Source of the DNA: Nocardia transvalensis
GTDB taxonomy: Bacteria; Actinomycetota; Actinomycetes; Mycobacteriales; Mycobacteriaceae
Assembly: GCF_015477765.1 (NCBI RefSeq)
Contig: NZ_JADLQQ010000006.1
Span: forward strand, 434,001 to 498,000
Direction: 5' to 3'
Length of the DNA stretch: 64,000 bases
Shown: piece by piece, positions 57,346 through 64,000 of the stretch
Layout of the letters: every line of letters begins with the position of its first letter
Numbering within the stretch: the stretch's first letter is position 1
Position numbers and translations under genes: made by a program
Notes under the pieces: model-generated
Seen by the model: only the letters and a program-made list of their open reading frames with translations
The model's database searches: none
What the model was told of the DNA's origin: nothing

Positions 57346-57388
57346 CTACCACTTCAACCCCCATTGACGCTTTTCGCTACGGGCCGCT

Positions 57389-57441
57389 GAAGACCCCCAA
57401 GACTCGGTTGTGACCAATACACCCGAAGCTTGGGGGTCTTC
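57389..57441. terminator. Strong symmetric terminator flanking the integrase remnant (left)
   Basis: GAAGACCCCCAAG at 57389-57401 pairs with CTTGGGGGTCTTC at 57429-57441, with a 27-base loop. It could work for transcripts from either side. Confidence 0.65.
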
Positions 57442-57639
57442 GCACCCTACCGCTCAGGCGGCATCCGTCGTACGGTCCAGCGCCTCGTGCGGCCCAATGG
57501 CAGGGGGCGCGGCATTCGGTCTGGCTGCCTCCATTTCAACGGCCCGGAGCGTTCTTCGCTGCATCGAGCACGATCGGGCGCGTGATGATCGCATCTTGCC
57601 GTGCCCGTCTTCCTACACGCTCAGACGTTGCCCAGACCC

Positions 57640-58015
57640 GCGGCGTTGGGGCCTTGTATCAGCAGCGCGACGACGTGGATGACGAGCTGATGCAGTTGGC
57701 GGAGTCTGAGGACTTCACGATGAAGCAGAAAGCGGTGATGAGTGCGAAGCTGAAGGCGAAGCGCGAACGCCTGGATGCGGGATCCAGCATGCACAGGAGA
57801 AGGACGTGATTCCGCACCTGATGGCGTCCGATAACGTTGTCGCCGAGTGGGAGTCGCCAAGTGTGTCGGTGAAGGCGAAGATCATCGCCCCATCCATGAT
57901 GGTGACGGTGTTGCCGATCCAGGGGCGGAGGAACGGCGCACCATTCGACCTGAAGTTCGTTCGGATCGAATGGAAACCGGCCGCCTGGGCTGTCGTGAGA
58001 TCGTTGGAGGCGTGA
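57640..58015 (+). pseudogene. Frameshifted C-terminal remnant of a large serine integrase
   Basis: One frame (to 57809) reads VGALYQQRDDVDDELMQLAE and then KQKAVMSAKLKAKRERLDA, a coiled-coil segment typical of large serine recombinases. A second frame (57806-58015) continues VIPHLMASDNVVAEWESPSV, then MMVTVLPIQGRRNG and FDLKFVRIEWK, which resembles the integrase C-terminus (TVTVLP...FDPxxVRIEW). The catalytic N-terminal domain and zinc ribbon are absent, and a frameshift lies near 57770-57800. It is therefore dead or a fossil. No other gene is seen in 57303-57640. Confidence 0.6.
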
Positions 58016-58045
58016 AACCCCCAAGTTTCGGAAACTTGGGGGTTT
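58015..58045. terminator. Strong symmetric terminator after the integrase remnant
   Basis: AAACCCCCAAGTTTC at 58015-58029 pairs exactly with GAAACTTGGGGGTTT at 58031-58045, followed by TC-rich sequence. Its core CCCCCAAG matches the terminator at 57389. Confidence 0.75.
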
Positions 58046-58118
58046 TCGCATTCTACTTCTGTGTCTGCGATATGGACCGTTACCCGGTGACGGCTTGCCA
58101 CAACGCTAACTCAAGACA

Positions 58119-58568
58119 TCACCAACGGACCGGGAGCCGATGATCGACCTTCACATTATCCTCGGCGACTCCCAGCCGAGCCTCGGCCACCTCCACGAAG
58201 ATGTCTTTCTTCACCCGGAATATATCCTCGTCGAACCAGACCACGGTGAAACCGACCGTGCCACTGCCGTCCTCGTCGATATCGACCTTCACCAGCCGGA
58301 TCTCGCACGGCACCGCCGCTCCGCGGCGGGCTGCCGCGCGCCTGCATGTGTCGTGGGTGGCTTCGATCTCGCTCAGGCAGGTACCGACACCGCCGATACT
58401 GGCCAGGGCGAACTCGACGGCCGATTCGGCGACGACGTCCCGGTCCGACGGCAGTTCGTCCGAGAGCCCGACCGAGACACCGGACAGATCCTCGAACGGG
58501 TCGGTCACATGCATACCCACCATGCGGCCCAGCGATTCGAACGACGGTGTTGCAACGGTCTGTGACAA
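58119..58568 (-). CDS. Hypothetical protein (149 aa)
   Basis: I do not recognise a family. The sequence is mixed, with DPFEDLSGVSVGLSDELPSD, AVEFALASIGGVGTCLSEIE and a beta-rich end (GTVGFTVVWFDEDIFRVKKD). TTG 58568 has GGAGGAG six bases upstream, while a GTG a little further up is weaker. The codon use is host-like. It could be a phage morphology or accessory gene, or a host gene beside the element. Confidence 0.55.
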   Translation of the reverse strand: MSQTVATPSFESLGRMVGMHVTDPFEDLSGVSVGLSDELPSDRDVVAESAVEFALASIGGVGTCLSEIEATHDTCRRAAARRGAAVPCEIRLVKVDIDEDGSGTVGFTVVWFDEDIFRVKKDIFVEVAEARLGVAEDNVKVDHRLPVRW

Positions 58569-59131
58569 GACAGTCTCCTCCACGGTAGTAATCGGACACT
58601 TCCGGAACTTCCCGCTCATACTGCCAGCACAGCCCGCAGGCCGCATCGCTGGGGGTGCCACTCAAATAGTGCTTACGACAACCAAATTCAGCACTCAGGC
58701 ATCACGCCCGGATCCTTCACCATGATACCGAGGCGCTCGGTCAGGGTTGCGTGACAACAAGATTTGCTGGCTGAGGTTTCGATAAATACTGGTAACGAGA
58801 CTCGCGATGAATGAGACGAAGATCACGCGGTGGCTGGGTGTGCAGCCAGAACCTTTGCCCTCTTCGTGTCGCGCCAATGGGCGCGGTTTGGATAGCGGAG
58901 GCCCCGAGCTTGAGGGTAGGGCATCCACCGAAGGGCGATGCTGACTGTTAGACGGCGGAGATCGGCTTGCGTTGTGTGCCTGTGGTTTTGACGTGGTTGA
59001 CGATGTCGGACAGCCCATCAGGAAGATGGTTGCCATTCCTAGCAACTGCCCGATTGCTCGCTTGCCTCATTGCTTTGAACTAAGGGTCGAAGACATCGTT
59101 GACATCTTGAGTCGGGCGATATTTCCAGTGT
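58569..59131. other. 560-bp region without a supportable gene
   Basis: Open frames here are short, without good ribosome sites or coherent composition. A 40-codon minus-strand frame near 58947-59069 ends HVKTTGTQRKPISAV and could be a transposase or other relic, but I could not assign it. No clear repeat is seen. Confidence 0.5.
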
Positions 59132-59851
59132 TCACAAGGTCTTTGCTTGCGGTTGGTGGGTGTGCTGGTGGGTGATTGCGGCCCATCCGTAGCAGGTGAT
59201 GCCGACGCAGGCGATCACCCAGGTGGTCTGGTGGCTGTCTGGGTATCCGATCCCGGGGTGGGTGTAGTTGAGAATGCCGACGATGACGACGGAGAACCCG
59301 CCAAGCCCGAGAAGGATCAATGACAGCTGACTGCCTGCTGGTCGTGGGTAGACGAGGATCGCCGATGCGAGCGTGACGAAGCCTGTGATCAGGATGGTCG
59401 TCGCGATGAATGCCGGGTAGATGCTGGGGATCAGGTCTGTGGTGGTGCCCAGTCCCAGGCCCAGGTAGATGGTGATCGACATGGCAGCGAGAACCGCTGT
59501 GGCTGCCTTGATCCATGGTGTGACGTGATTGACCGACCATATGAGGGAGATGTGGACGCAGACCCCGCACATGGCGACTATCCCTGCGATCTCGCCGCAC
59601 CATGCCATGACCGCATTTGCTCGACCGATGGTCGTTGCGGTGATCATGAACAGCAGACGGAGGGCCTCTATCGCGGTGTACACGCTGAGCGCCGCCTGAG
59701 CGAAGGTCATCGACCTGCTTTGTGTGCGTTCCGGAGTGCCGCGCCGCCCGTAGGCGCCCGCAGCAGTGGATGCACTGGCCACGATGGCGGCTACCAATCC
59801 CACGATCAACCGAGTAAACCCTTTCTCGCCTTTTCCCGTCGGCTGCGCCAC
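59132..59851 (-). CDS. Multi-pass membrane protein, probable phage immunity/exclusion or host membrane protein
   Basis: The 239-residue protein has about six hydrophobic segments, including LIVGLVAAIVASASTAAGAY, AALSVYTAIEALRLLFMITA and LILLGLGGFSVVIVGILNY. No family is recognised. Its 5' end overlaps the repressor-like gene by 46 bases, so the two are co-transcribed from the prophage switch. A superinfection-exclusion role is a guess from context. Confidence 0.55.
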   Translation of the reverse strand: MAQPTGKGEKGFTRLIVGLVAAIVASASTAAGAYGRRGTPERTQSRSMTFAQAALSVYTAIEALRLLFMITATTIGRANAVMAWCGEIAGIVAMCGVCVHISLIWSVNHVTPWIKAATAVLAAMSITIYLGLGLGTTTDLIPSIYPAFIATTILITGFVTLASAILVYPRPAGSQLSLILLGLGGFSVVIVGILNYTHPGIGYPDSHQTTWVIACVGITCYGWAAITHQHTHQPQAKTL

Positions 59852-60279
59852 GAGGACGCCTCCCGCTCCGCATCCTTGTTAGTTCCGGACGGAATCTTAT
59901 TCGTATCCATCGGTTTGGATGTTTCAGTCGAATCCCATTGTGCTGGACCGGGTTCACCAACCCGACCCTTGAGTTCCTGGACAGTGTTCTCGATGAGGTC
60001 GAGGAGGTGGGTCGTTGCTGCGGGTCGGACGTCCAGCGATCTCGCTGCCTCGATGATCTCCCCTGGCGTCACATGCCCTGACCAGATCAGGGCGAGTACG
60101 GGGTTCTGTTCGAACGCATGTGCGAATGCTATCACGGCGTCGGACGGGGGCTCGTCAATTTTGACGTGGCGCCGGACGTAGTTCGCATCGCGACCCATTC
60201 GAGCGCCTACTGCCCGCTCGGAGCCGCCTTCTGAGATCGTTTTGAACCAGTCGCGCCAGTTCTGGGGTGTGTTCATCAA
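59806..60279 (-). CDS. Phage repressor-like helix-turn-helix protein
   Basis: The 157-residue protein has an N-terminal DNA-binding region ERAVGARMGRDANYVRRHV followed by VIAFAHAFEQNPVLALIWSG, a helix-turn-helix plus hydrophobic helix typical of phage immunity repressors. The C-terminus is charged and serine-rich. It reads away from the Cro-like gene, with an 18-bp palindrome between. This is the likely maintenance repressor of the prophage. Confidence 0.7.
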   Translation of the reverse strand: MMNTPQNWRDWFKTISEGGSERAVGARMGRDANYVRRHVKIDEPPSDAVIAFAHAFEQNPVLALIWSGHVTPGEIIEAARSLDVRPAATTHLLDLIENTVQELKGRVGEPGPAQWDSTETSKPMDTNKIPSGTNKDAEREASSWRSRREKARKGLLG

Positions 60280-60321
60280 CCTCAGTGTGCCTCACTTTTG
60301 ATACATACGCAATCCCTCTGA

Positions 60322-60339
60322 ACTGCGCATATGCGCAGT
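60322..60339. promoter_or_regulatory. Perfect 18-bp operator-like palindrome
   Basis: ACTGCGCATATGCGCAGT is its own reverse complement. It lies 43 bases upstream of the repressor start and 124 bases before the Cro-like start. A TATGTA -10-like box for the repressor is at about 60302-60307 on the minus strand, so the palindrome would cover or touch its -35 region. Confidence 0.65.
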
Positions 60340-60462
60340 CGCGACTCGAATCGGCGACTCAGATTTGATGCATCGTGGTTGCGCCTTCATCGTTCCCGGT
60401 GGTTAGCTCGTTGCCAGATCGGACGGGCCGGACACCGGCCGACGACAGAGAGGGGACGAGGG

Positions 60463-60711
60463 ATGCGGATCGGGGCGACAACGGTTCGGCTCGATGTCGA
60501 CCTGTTAGACGTGTTGAAGGCGTTGCACGGCTATACATCTGACGAGGAGCTGGCCAGGGTTCTCGGGGTCAGCCGGGCGACGTTGCACAGAGTTCGAGGG
60601 GGCGCGGAACCGAGCGGATTGCTGATCGCGAGCATGGCGCTGGCGACGGGGAAGCGGGTTGATGAGGTTGTTCAGCTCGTTCCGATAGGACCGAAACGAC
60701 CGGCAGCGTAA
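60463..60711 (+). CDS. Cro/XRE-like DNA-binding protein (82 aa)
   Basis: The helix-turn-helix is DEELARVLGVSRATLHRVRG, with the C-terminal ATGKRVDEVVQLV. ATG 60463 has GAGAGGGGACGAGG upstream. It is divergent from the repressor and should be the opposing Cro-type switch protein or an excisionase-like regulator. Confidence 0.72.
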   Translation: MRIGATTVRLDVDLLDVLKALHGYTSDEELARVLGVSRATLHRVRGGAEPSGLLIASMALATGKRVDEVVQLVPIGPKRPAA

Positions 60712-60719
60712 TGAAGGGA

Positions 60720-60759
60720 GCCCCAGTGGCACACATCCCGGTTCGAGTCCGGGAGGGGC
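60720..60759 (+). ncRNA. tRNA-like T-arm element 1
   Basis: GCCCC at 60720-60724 pairs with GGGGC at 60755-60759. Inside, CCCGG-TTCGAGT-CCGGG at 60737-60753 forms a perfect five-pair T-arm with a seven-base loop. The D and anticodon arms are absent; only 12 bases separate the two stems. It may be the tRNA 3' end of an attachment site or a tRNA-like RNA. It lies nine bases after the Cro-like gene. Confidence 0.45.
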
Positions 60760-60767
60760 GCGACGAA

Positions 60768-60783
60768 AACCCTGATCAGGGTT
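60768..60783. terminator. Perfect 16-bp palindrome after the T-arm element
   Basis: AACCCTGATCAGGGTT is self-complementary and may be a terminator or a protein site. No T-run follows. Confidence 0.4.
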
Positions 60784-60888
60784 AGTCATCTCTTTTGATC
60801 CTTTGGAATTTCATTATGGCTACTCCCTTGCCGAAAACGGCTCTGAAAGACGGAGGGTCTTACGCCACTGTCAAGCGCTCGCCGGGCC

Positions 60889-60927
60889 GCGATCTGGCCG
60901 GTCAGAGGCAGTTTCGCGCCAGATCGC
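60889..60927. repeat. 10-bp inverted repeat
   Basis: GCGATCTGGC at 60889-60898 pairs exactly with GCCAGATCGC at 60918-60927, with a 19-base loop. It lies in the early leader between the Cro-like gene and the first small ORF, and may be structural or a binding site. Confidence 0.4.
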
Positions 60928-60963
60928 CCACCGTAACGCACAACCCGCGAGAGGACCCGCCGC

Positions 60964-61107
60964 ATGCACAACCGCGAACCACAGGTTTCCTGCCTCAAAG
61001 ACAGCGAACGCCGATCCAAGCCGCTAACCGACGAACAGCGGGAACGTATCCTCACAATCCTGCGAAGTTCTCCCACGTACCCACACCGGGTAACTAAATC
61101 CAATTAA
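60964..61107 (+). CDS. Small phage-type ORF (47 aa)
   Basis: MHNREPQVSCLKDSERRSKP continues to LTDEQRERILTILRSSP and ends ThrLysSerAsn at TAA. GAGAGGA is nine bases upstream of ATG 60964. It is too short for many gene finders and has no recognised family. Its composition and place in the early operon suggest a real phage gene. Confidence 0.5.
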   Translation: MHNREPQVSCLKDSERRSKPLTDEQRERILTILRSSPTYPHRVTKSN

Positions 61108-61114
61108 AGACCAA

Positions 61115-61159
61115 GCCCTAACGCGGTGTTTTAGCCGGTGTTCGACTCCCGGCTAGGGC
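61115..61159 (+). ncRNA. tRNA-like T-arm element 2
   Basis: GCCCTA at 61115-61120 pairs with TAGGGC at 61154-61159; inside, GCCGG at 61134-61138 pairs with CCGGC at 61149-61153 and the loop holds TGTTCGACTC. As in element 1, a 12- to 13-base spacer replaces the D and anticodon arms. Both elements are followed by GC-then-AC-type bases. Confidence 0.4.
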
Positions 61160-61246
61160 GCAACCCTATTTCTTCACTCCCTGCAACCCGTCCTTGGCGG
61201 AGCTATGTCCGGAGCAGGTGAGCGTGTTCTTTCATAACTCCACAGT

Positions 61247-61390
61247 GTGACGCCTACTAACACTGCTTATTCAAGCTTTGAGAGGCCAGAGTATGGGACG
61301 GCAAATAATGCAACCCTCGCCGGTCCTAGACCGCTCCTTATGCAGTGGGAGCGAGGGAAACGGTTCTCTCGAAGGAAATTCGTACGGTGA
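61247..61390 (+). CDS. Small basic phage-type ORF (47 aa)
   Basis: GTG 61247 opens MTPTNTAYSSFERPEYGTAN and ends QWERGKRFSRRKFVR at TGA 61388-61390. The C-terminal ~12 residues are strongly basic, suggesting nucleic acid binding. No clear ribosome site is visible, so confidence is limited. Confidence 0.4.
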   Translation: MTPTNTAYSSFERPEYGTANNATLAGPRPLLMQWERGKRFSRRKFVR

Positions 61391-61505
61391 ACTGTGCGGA
61401 TTCTCCCTTTGGCACTCGGGAAAGACCGAGGAGCCTTATCCACTCTCGGTAGTGCTGCCCGTTCGCAGTCGGGCCTAAGGCGCTTCCAATAATAGGAGGG
61501 AAAGA

Positions 61506-61667
61506 GTGAGATTCGCTCAAGAACAAATTGAGGCATTGGACAGTGCGGCCGCCATCGCGGCGAACTATTATGCCGCTACCGGTGACCTCTCCGCATGGCG
61601 GCTAGTTACCGACTTGGCTGACTTCCGAATCGTGGCGATCAACGCTCGTGCAGTCGAGGCGGTTTGA
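61506..61667 (+). CDS. Small phage-type ORF (53 aa)
   Basis: GTG 61506 has AGGAGGG five bases upstream. The frame MRFAQEQIEALDSAAAIAAN continues YYAATGDLSAWRLVTDLADF to its stop at 61665-61667, directly before the nuclease ATG at 61668. The helical, alanine-rich protein is unassigned. The strong ribosome site and zero-gap junction support it. Confidence 0.65.
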   Translation: MRFAQEQIEALDSAAAIAANYYAATGDLSAWRLVTDLADFRIVAINARAVEAV

Positions 61668-62531
61668 ATGACCGACTACAGCGTCTTGCGTGACCGCTGG
61701 GGGAGACCATTGCTCTACCCACGGGATGACCTCAGCTACGAGCTTTACCGCCAGCACAAGGCCGCTGGCGTCATCGAGCGAGAGCCCTACACACGGGCGA
61801 GCACCATGGCCAAAGCCTTGGATGATCAGTCCGGCCTTATCGGCTGGGCAAAGGCCATGGTTGCTATCGGCCTGGTCAAGGAACGGTCTCTAGGTGCTCG
61901 TGTGGCGTCCCTGCTGTCCCGAGACGGGGCCAACGCCTATGCCAACAACAAGACCGCCTTGCGGGACATTACGGAGAAGGCTATGACGGCCGCGGGTTCG
62001 GGCCGGGCGGCAGACAGCGGTACAGCGTTCCATGAGTTCACAGAGATCATTGATGATGGCGGCTGGCCTGAGTACATGCCTTATGAGGCTGAGGGCCCCA
62101 TGCGGGCCTACGCCGATCTCATGCAGAAGGCTCGCGCTCGGGTTCTCGACAAAGAGCCCTTCCTTACGGTTGATGAAATTCGGGTAGCTGGTTCCATGGA
62201 CAAGCTCCTGAATGTCGACGGTATGGTCATGGGCGGTGATGTGAAATCCGGCGTAAACAACAGCAAATACCCGCTAGGTGTGACGTGTCAGTGCGCTATC
62301 TATGCCCATGGCGAACGCTATAACCCTGAGACGGATGAGCGCTCACCGCTCCATCCTGATATCGACCTGAAGCAGGCTGTTCTTATCGAGATTCCTCGTG
62401 AGAAGAACAAGTACGGCAAGTTCGAGGCCGCTATGTACCTGCTGGATATTGATTACGGCTGGGATGCCGTTCAGCTTGCCCTTGATGTGAGGGAAGCTCG
62501 CAAGATTCCGAAGCTGAAGCGAATCGCCTGA
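61668..62531 (+). CDS. PD-(D/E)XK nuclease (RecB/Cas4-like phage exonuclease)
   Basis: The 287-residue protein carries AGSMDKLLNVDG with the GxxD-type aspartate, then MGGDVKSGVNN with the DxK of PD-(D/E)XK nucleases, and then TCQCAIYAHGE with the QxxxY motif. This is the RecB/Cas4/lambda-exonuclease-like group. An N-terminal domain of about 90 residues precedes the core. Next to an ERF annealing protein, it probably resects double-stranded ends for phage recombination. The TGA overlaps the ATG of a tiny downstream ORF. Confidence 0.8.
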   Translation: MTDYSVLRDRWGRPLLYPRDDLSYELYRQHKAAGVIEREPYTRASTMAKALDDQSGLIGWAKAMVAIGLVKERSLGARVASLLSRDGANAYANNKTALRDITEKAMTAAGSGRAADSGTAFHEFTEIIDDGGWPEYMPYEAEGPMRAYADLMQKARARVLDKEPFLTVDEIRVAGSMDKLLNVDGMVMGGDVKSGVNNSKYPLGVTCQCAIYAHGERYNPETDERSPLHPDIDLKQAVLIEIPREKNKYGKFEAAMYLLDIDYGWDAVQLALDVREARKIPKLKRIA

Positions 62532-62614
62532 TGTTCGAGCTATCGCTCATGGTCCTCATTCTCTTCATGTTGTTCGTTGTCTGGATCGCTACGAAGGATC
62601 AATATCTACGATGA
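62531..62614 (+). CDS. Tiny single-helix membrane protein (27 aa)
   Basis: The ORF MFELSLMVLILFMLFVVWIA ends ThrLysAspGlnTyrLeuArg. Its ATG overlaps the nuclease stop and its stop overlaps the ERF start (ATGA at 62611-62614), so it is translationally coupled on both sides. A single hydrophobic helix dominates. The function is unknown. Confidence 0.6.
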   Translation: MFELSLMVLILFMLFVVWIATKDQYLR

Positions 62615-63303
62615 ACGTTTATCAGACTGTCGCCGAGGTTATGCGCGAGGTTGGCGCGGTCCGCAAGGATCAAAAGAACCTGGCGCAGAAATTCAGTTTT
62701 AGAGGCGTCGACCAGGTAGTGAACGCCTGTGCTGGCCCTATGCGTAACCATGGCCTGATCGTCGCGCCCATCGGTACGAACTTGGACGTTCGGGAGATCA
62801 CCAGCGGCGGCGGCAAGCGTCAGGCTTGGGTGACGGGCACAGTTCAGTACGGGGTGTACGGCCCCGAGGGCGATCGTATGGCCGACCCGATCGAAGCGGG
62901 AACCGAGGCAACCGATTTCGCCGACAAGGCCACAGCCAAGGCCATGAGCGTTGCCTACCGCATCGCGCTGTTGCAGCTATTCAACTTGCCGACCGACGAC
63001 CCGGACCCGGATAGCGAGTACGTCGAGCGGTCTGCGACCAAGAAGGAACCTCAGCCCGGTAGCCCTGCCGCTAAGGCACGTGAGATCGACGCCAAGAAGA
63101 AGGCCGCGGCCAAGGCCAAACCGAATGATACACAGGTTATTCGAGACAACATCTTTGCTGAGTGCAAGGCGCGGAACCTAAGCCCTGATGACCTGCGCGC
63201 CAAGTGGGCAGAAGTCGGCGGTACCGGCAAGATCACCGAATGCACCGATGAAAGCCAGCTTGCCGCGCTGTTGTCGGCAATCATCCTCAACGGTGACGAG
63301 TGA
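62611..63303 (+). CDS. ERF-family single-strand annealing protein
   Basis: The 230-residue protein has the ERF signature FSFRGVDQVVNACAGPMRNH, then VTGTVQYGVYGPEGD and a helix ATKAMSVAYRIALLQLFNLP. The C-terminal part is a lysine-rich linker plus a small helical end. ERF proteins anneal complementary single strands in phage recombination. It follows the PD-(D/E)XK nuclease, together forming a recombination pair. Its TGA overlaps the next ATG (TGATG). Confidence 0.85.
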   Translation: MNVYQTVAEVMREVGAVRKDQKNLAQKFSFRGVDQVVNACAGPMRNHGLIVAPIGTNLDVREITSGGGKRQAWVTGTVQYGVYGPEGDRMADPIEAGTEATDFADKATAKAMSVAYRIALLQLFNLPTDDPDPDSEYVERSATKKEPQPGSPAAKAREIDAKKKAAAKAKPNDTQVIRDNIFAECKARNLSPDDLRAKWAEVGGTGKITECTDESQLAALLSAIILNGDE

Positions 63304-63509
63304 TGCGGTACGAGCACATCGCAGATGTCCCGGACGGAATGACCGTCTTCAGCGGGCCCGCACCGATGCACATCTATCGACGGTGGCCCAAGGCCGTGGC
63401 CGGCAAAGAGTACGAGTTCGAGCGCCTAGACCGCGCCAAAGGGCCAGTTCAGCTTGTCACTGAGCACCAGGTGCAAGCGTTCGCGCCGTTCCATCAATAC
63501 AAGGATTGA
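63303..63509 (+). CDS. Small phage protein (68 aa)
   Basis: The frame MRYEHIADVPDGMTVFSGPA ends VTEHQVQAFAPFHQYKD and has a beta-rich pattern. I do not recognise it. The ATG overlaps the ERF stop, so it belongs to the same operon. Confidence 0.55.
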   Translation: MRYEHIADVPDGMTVFSGPAPMHIYRRWPKAVAGKEYEFERLDRAKGPVQLVTEHQVQAFAPFHQYKD

Positions 63510-63512
63510 CCA

Positions 63513-63764
63513 TTGAGCCACATGGAGGATTGGCGAAAACGCGGCGTATGCGCCAATGACAACCCGCACCTATGGGACGTGGACTATCTCCCGCCCGCAA
63601 CCAGTGAGGCAGCGAAGCGGGAACGGGCCCGGATCGCTCGCGACCGCTGCGCAGGCTGCACGGTGTTCCGTGAATGCGCTGAGGATGCCGTTAGGCCGAT
63701 GCGTTCGGTTGACGGGTTCCCTTTGCATACAACGGGAGTGATTCGCGCGGGGGTGATCACGTGA
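63513..63764 (+). CDS. WhiB-like iron-sulfur transcription factor (phage)
   Basis: The 83-residue protein has four cysteines in WhiB spacing: GVCAND, then RCAGCTVFREC, with aromatic residues between. Its end, TTGVIRAGVIT, is a variant of the usual glycine-tryptophan turn, so the RNA-polymerase or DNA contact may differ. WhiB proteins are common in actinophages and control host or phage genes. TTG 63513 and ATG 63522 are both possible starts. Its stop overlaps the next GTG (GTGA). Confidence 0.8.
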   Translation: MSHMEDWRKRGVCANDNPHLWDVDYLPPATSEAAKRERARIARDRCAGCTVFRECAEDAVRPMRSVDGFPLHTTGVIRAGVIT

Positions 63765-64000
63765 GCGCGCTTGCCGAGTTGGCGGCAATCGCTGGCGTGG
63801 AAGCGCCGCGGATTCGCAAGTACAAGCCACTGAACCCGTGCCTTGACTGCAAAAGGCCGATGATCTCGCGTGCCCGCTGGCGGGCCGGTGAGCGTGACAT
63901 TAGACCGCATGCGGGGCGTGGCCTGTGCCAGCCGTGCTACGACAAGCGCAAGAGCAAGGGTCTTGAGCTGCCCCCGAAGGTTTTGCCGACCTATCGCAAT
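63761..64000 (+). CDS. Zinc-ribbon-like phage protein, partial (runs off the window)
   Basis: GTG 63761 opens MSALAELAAIAGVEAPRIRK, followed by NPCLDCKRPMISRARW and GLCQPCYDKRKSKGLE. Two CxxC pairs and a basic region suggest a zinc finger that binds nucleic acid. The frame is still open at 64000. It overlaps the WhiB stop. Confidence 0.6.
   Translation, partial: MSALAELAAIAGVEAPRIRKYKPLNPCLDCKRPMISRARWRAGERDIRPHAGRGLCQPCYDKRKSKGLELPPKVLPTYRN

Noticed and set aside
58947..59069. A 40-residue minus-strand ORF ending HVKTTGTQRKPISAV
   Set aside because: It has no ribosome site and no family match I can defend; it may be a transposase relic.
60690..60765. A complete tRNA gene ending at the T-arm at 60759
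   Set aside because: No matching 5' acceptor strand, D-arm or anticodon arm is present in the preceding 76 bases.

Overview
The window is 64 kb of GC-rich actinobacterial DNA, most probably from a Nocardia or a close relative in the Mycobacteriales. The evidence is the codon bias, a mycothiol S-conjugate amidase (mca), an LGFP-repeat cell-wall protein, and a block from 37977 to 57302 whose gene order matches, from memory, M. tuberculosis Rv1074c-Rv1085c (fadA3, GDSL protein, cbs, metB, greA, DUF4307, mca, small membrane protein, thioredoxin-domain protein, hemolysin III).

Left part (146-9859): an NCS1 permease with an APH-type kinase; a response regulator, histidine kinase and lipoprotein operon joined by overlapping codons; a DUF418-like membrane protein; an APC amino-acid permease; a hypothetical protein; and a methyltransferase.

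Centre-left (9856-24766): a compact biosynthetic operon on the minus strand. In order of transcription it encodes a two-module NRPS (C-A-T-C-A-T-TE), a PapA-like acyltransferase, an SDR, an FAD monooxygenase and an alpha/beta hydrolase. The NRPS is cut in its second condensation domain by one in-frame TAA at 17415-17417; the same frame continues on the other side into a normal condensation domain. The SDR lacks the YxxxK lysine, and the hydrolase lacks both its usual nucleophile and its usual histidine. The cluster is therefore either decaying or altered in chemistry. Two tandem CRP-like boxes lie between the NRPS and a divergent TetR gene, and two PucR-type regulators follow.

Middle (24999-40833): two lipases, a DUF885 protein, a small two-helix membrane protein, a DUF6153/DUF305 pair, an MFS exporter, several methyltransferases including RlmG, a Bax-inhibitor-1 protein, a frameshifted acyl-CoA synthetase fragment, a hydrolase, the FadA thiolase, a GDSL hydrolase and a secreted protein.

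Right-middle (40954-57302): transsulfuration genes cbs and metB, an AbrB-type transporter, a lytic transglycosylase with a long leader, a TM-helix channel-like protein, an acyl-CoA dehydrogenase, greA, mca and neighbours, and a HAMP-type adenylate cyclase. The block ends in a hemolysin III gene that has lost its N-terminal half at about 57300.

From 57303 to the end is a prophage or phage-derived element. It has a broken serine-integrase C-terminus between two strong terminators, a divergent repressor/Cro-like switch around a perfect 18-bp palindrome, two tRNA-like T-arm elements, and a rightward early operon of small ORFs, a PD-(D/E)XK nuclease, an ERF annealing protein, a WhiB-like protein and a zinc-ribbon-like protein that runs off the end. 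Dispersed hairpins, tandem repeats and a 112-bp repeat are scattered through the chromosomal part.
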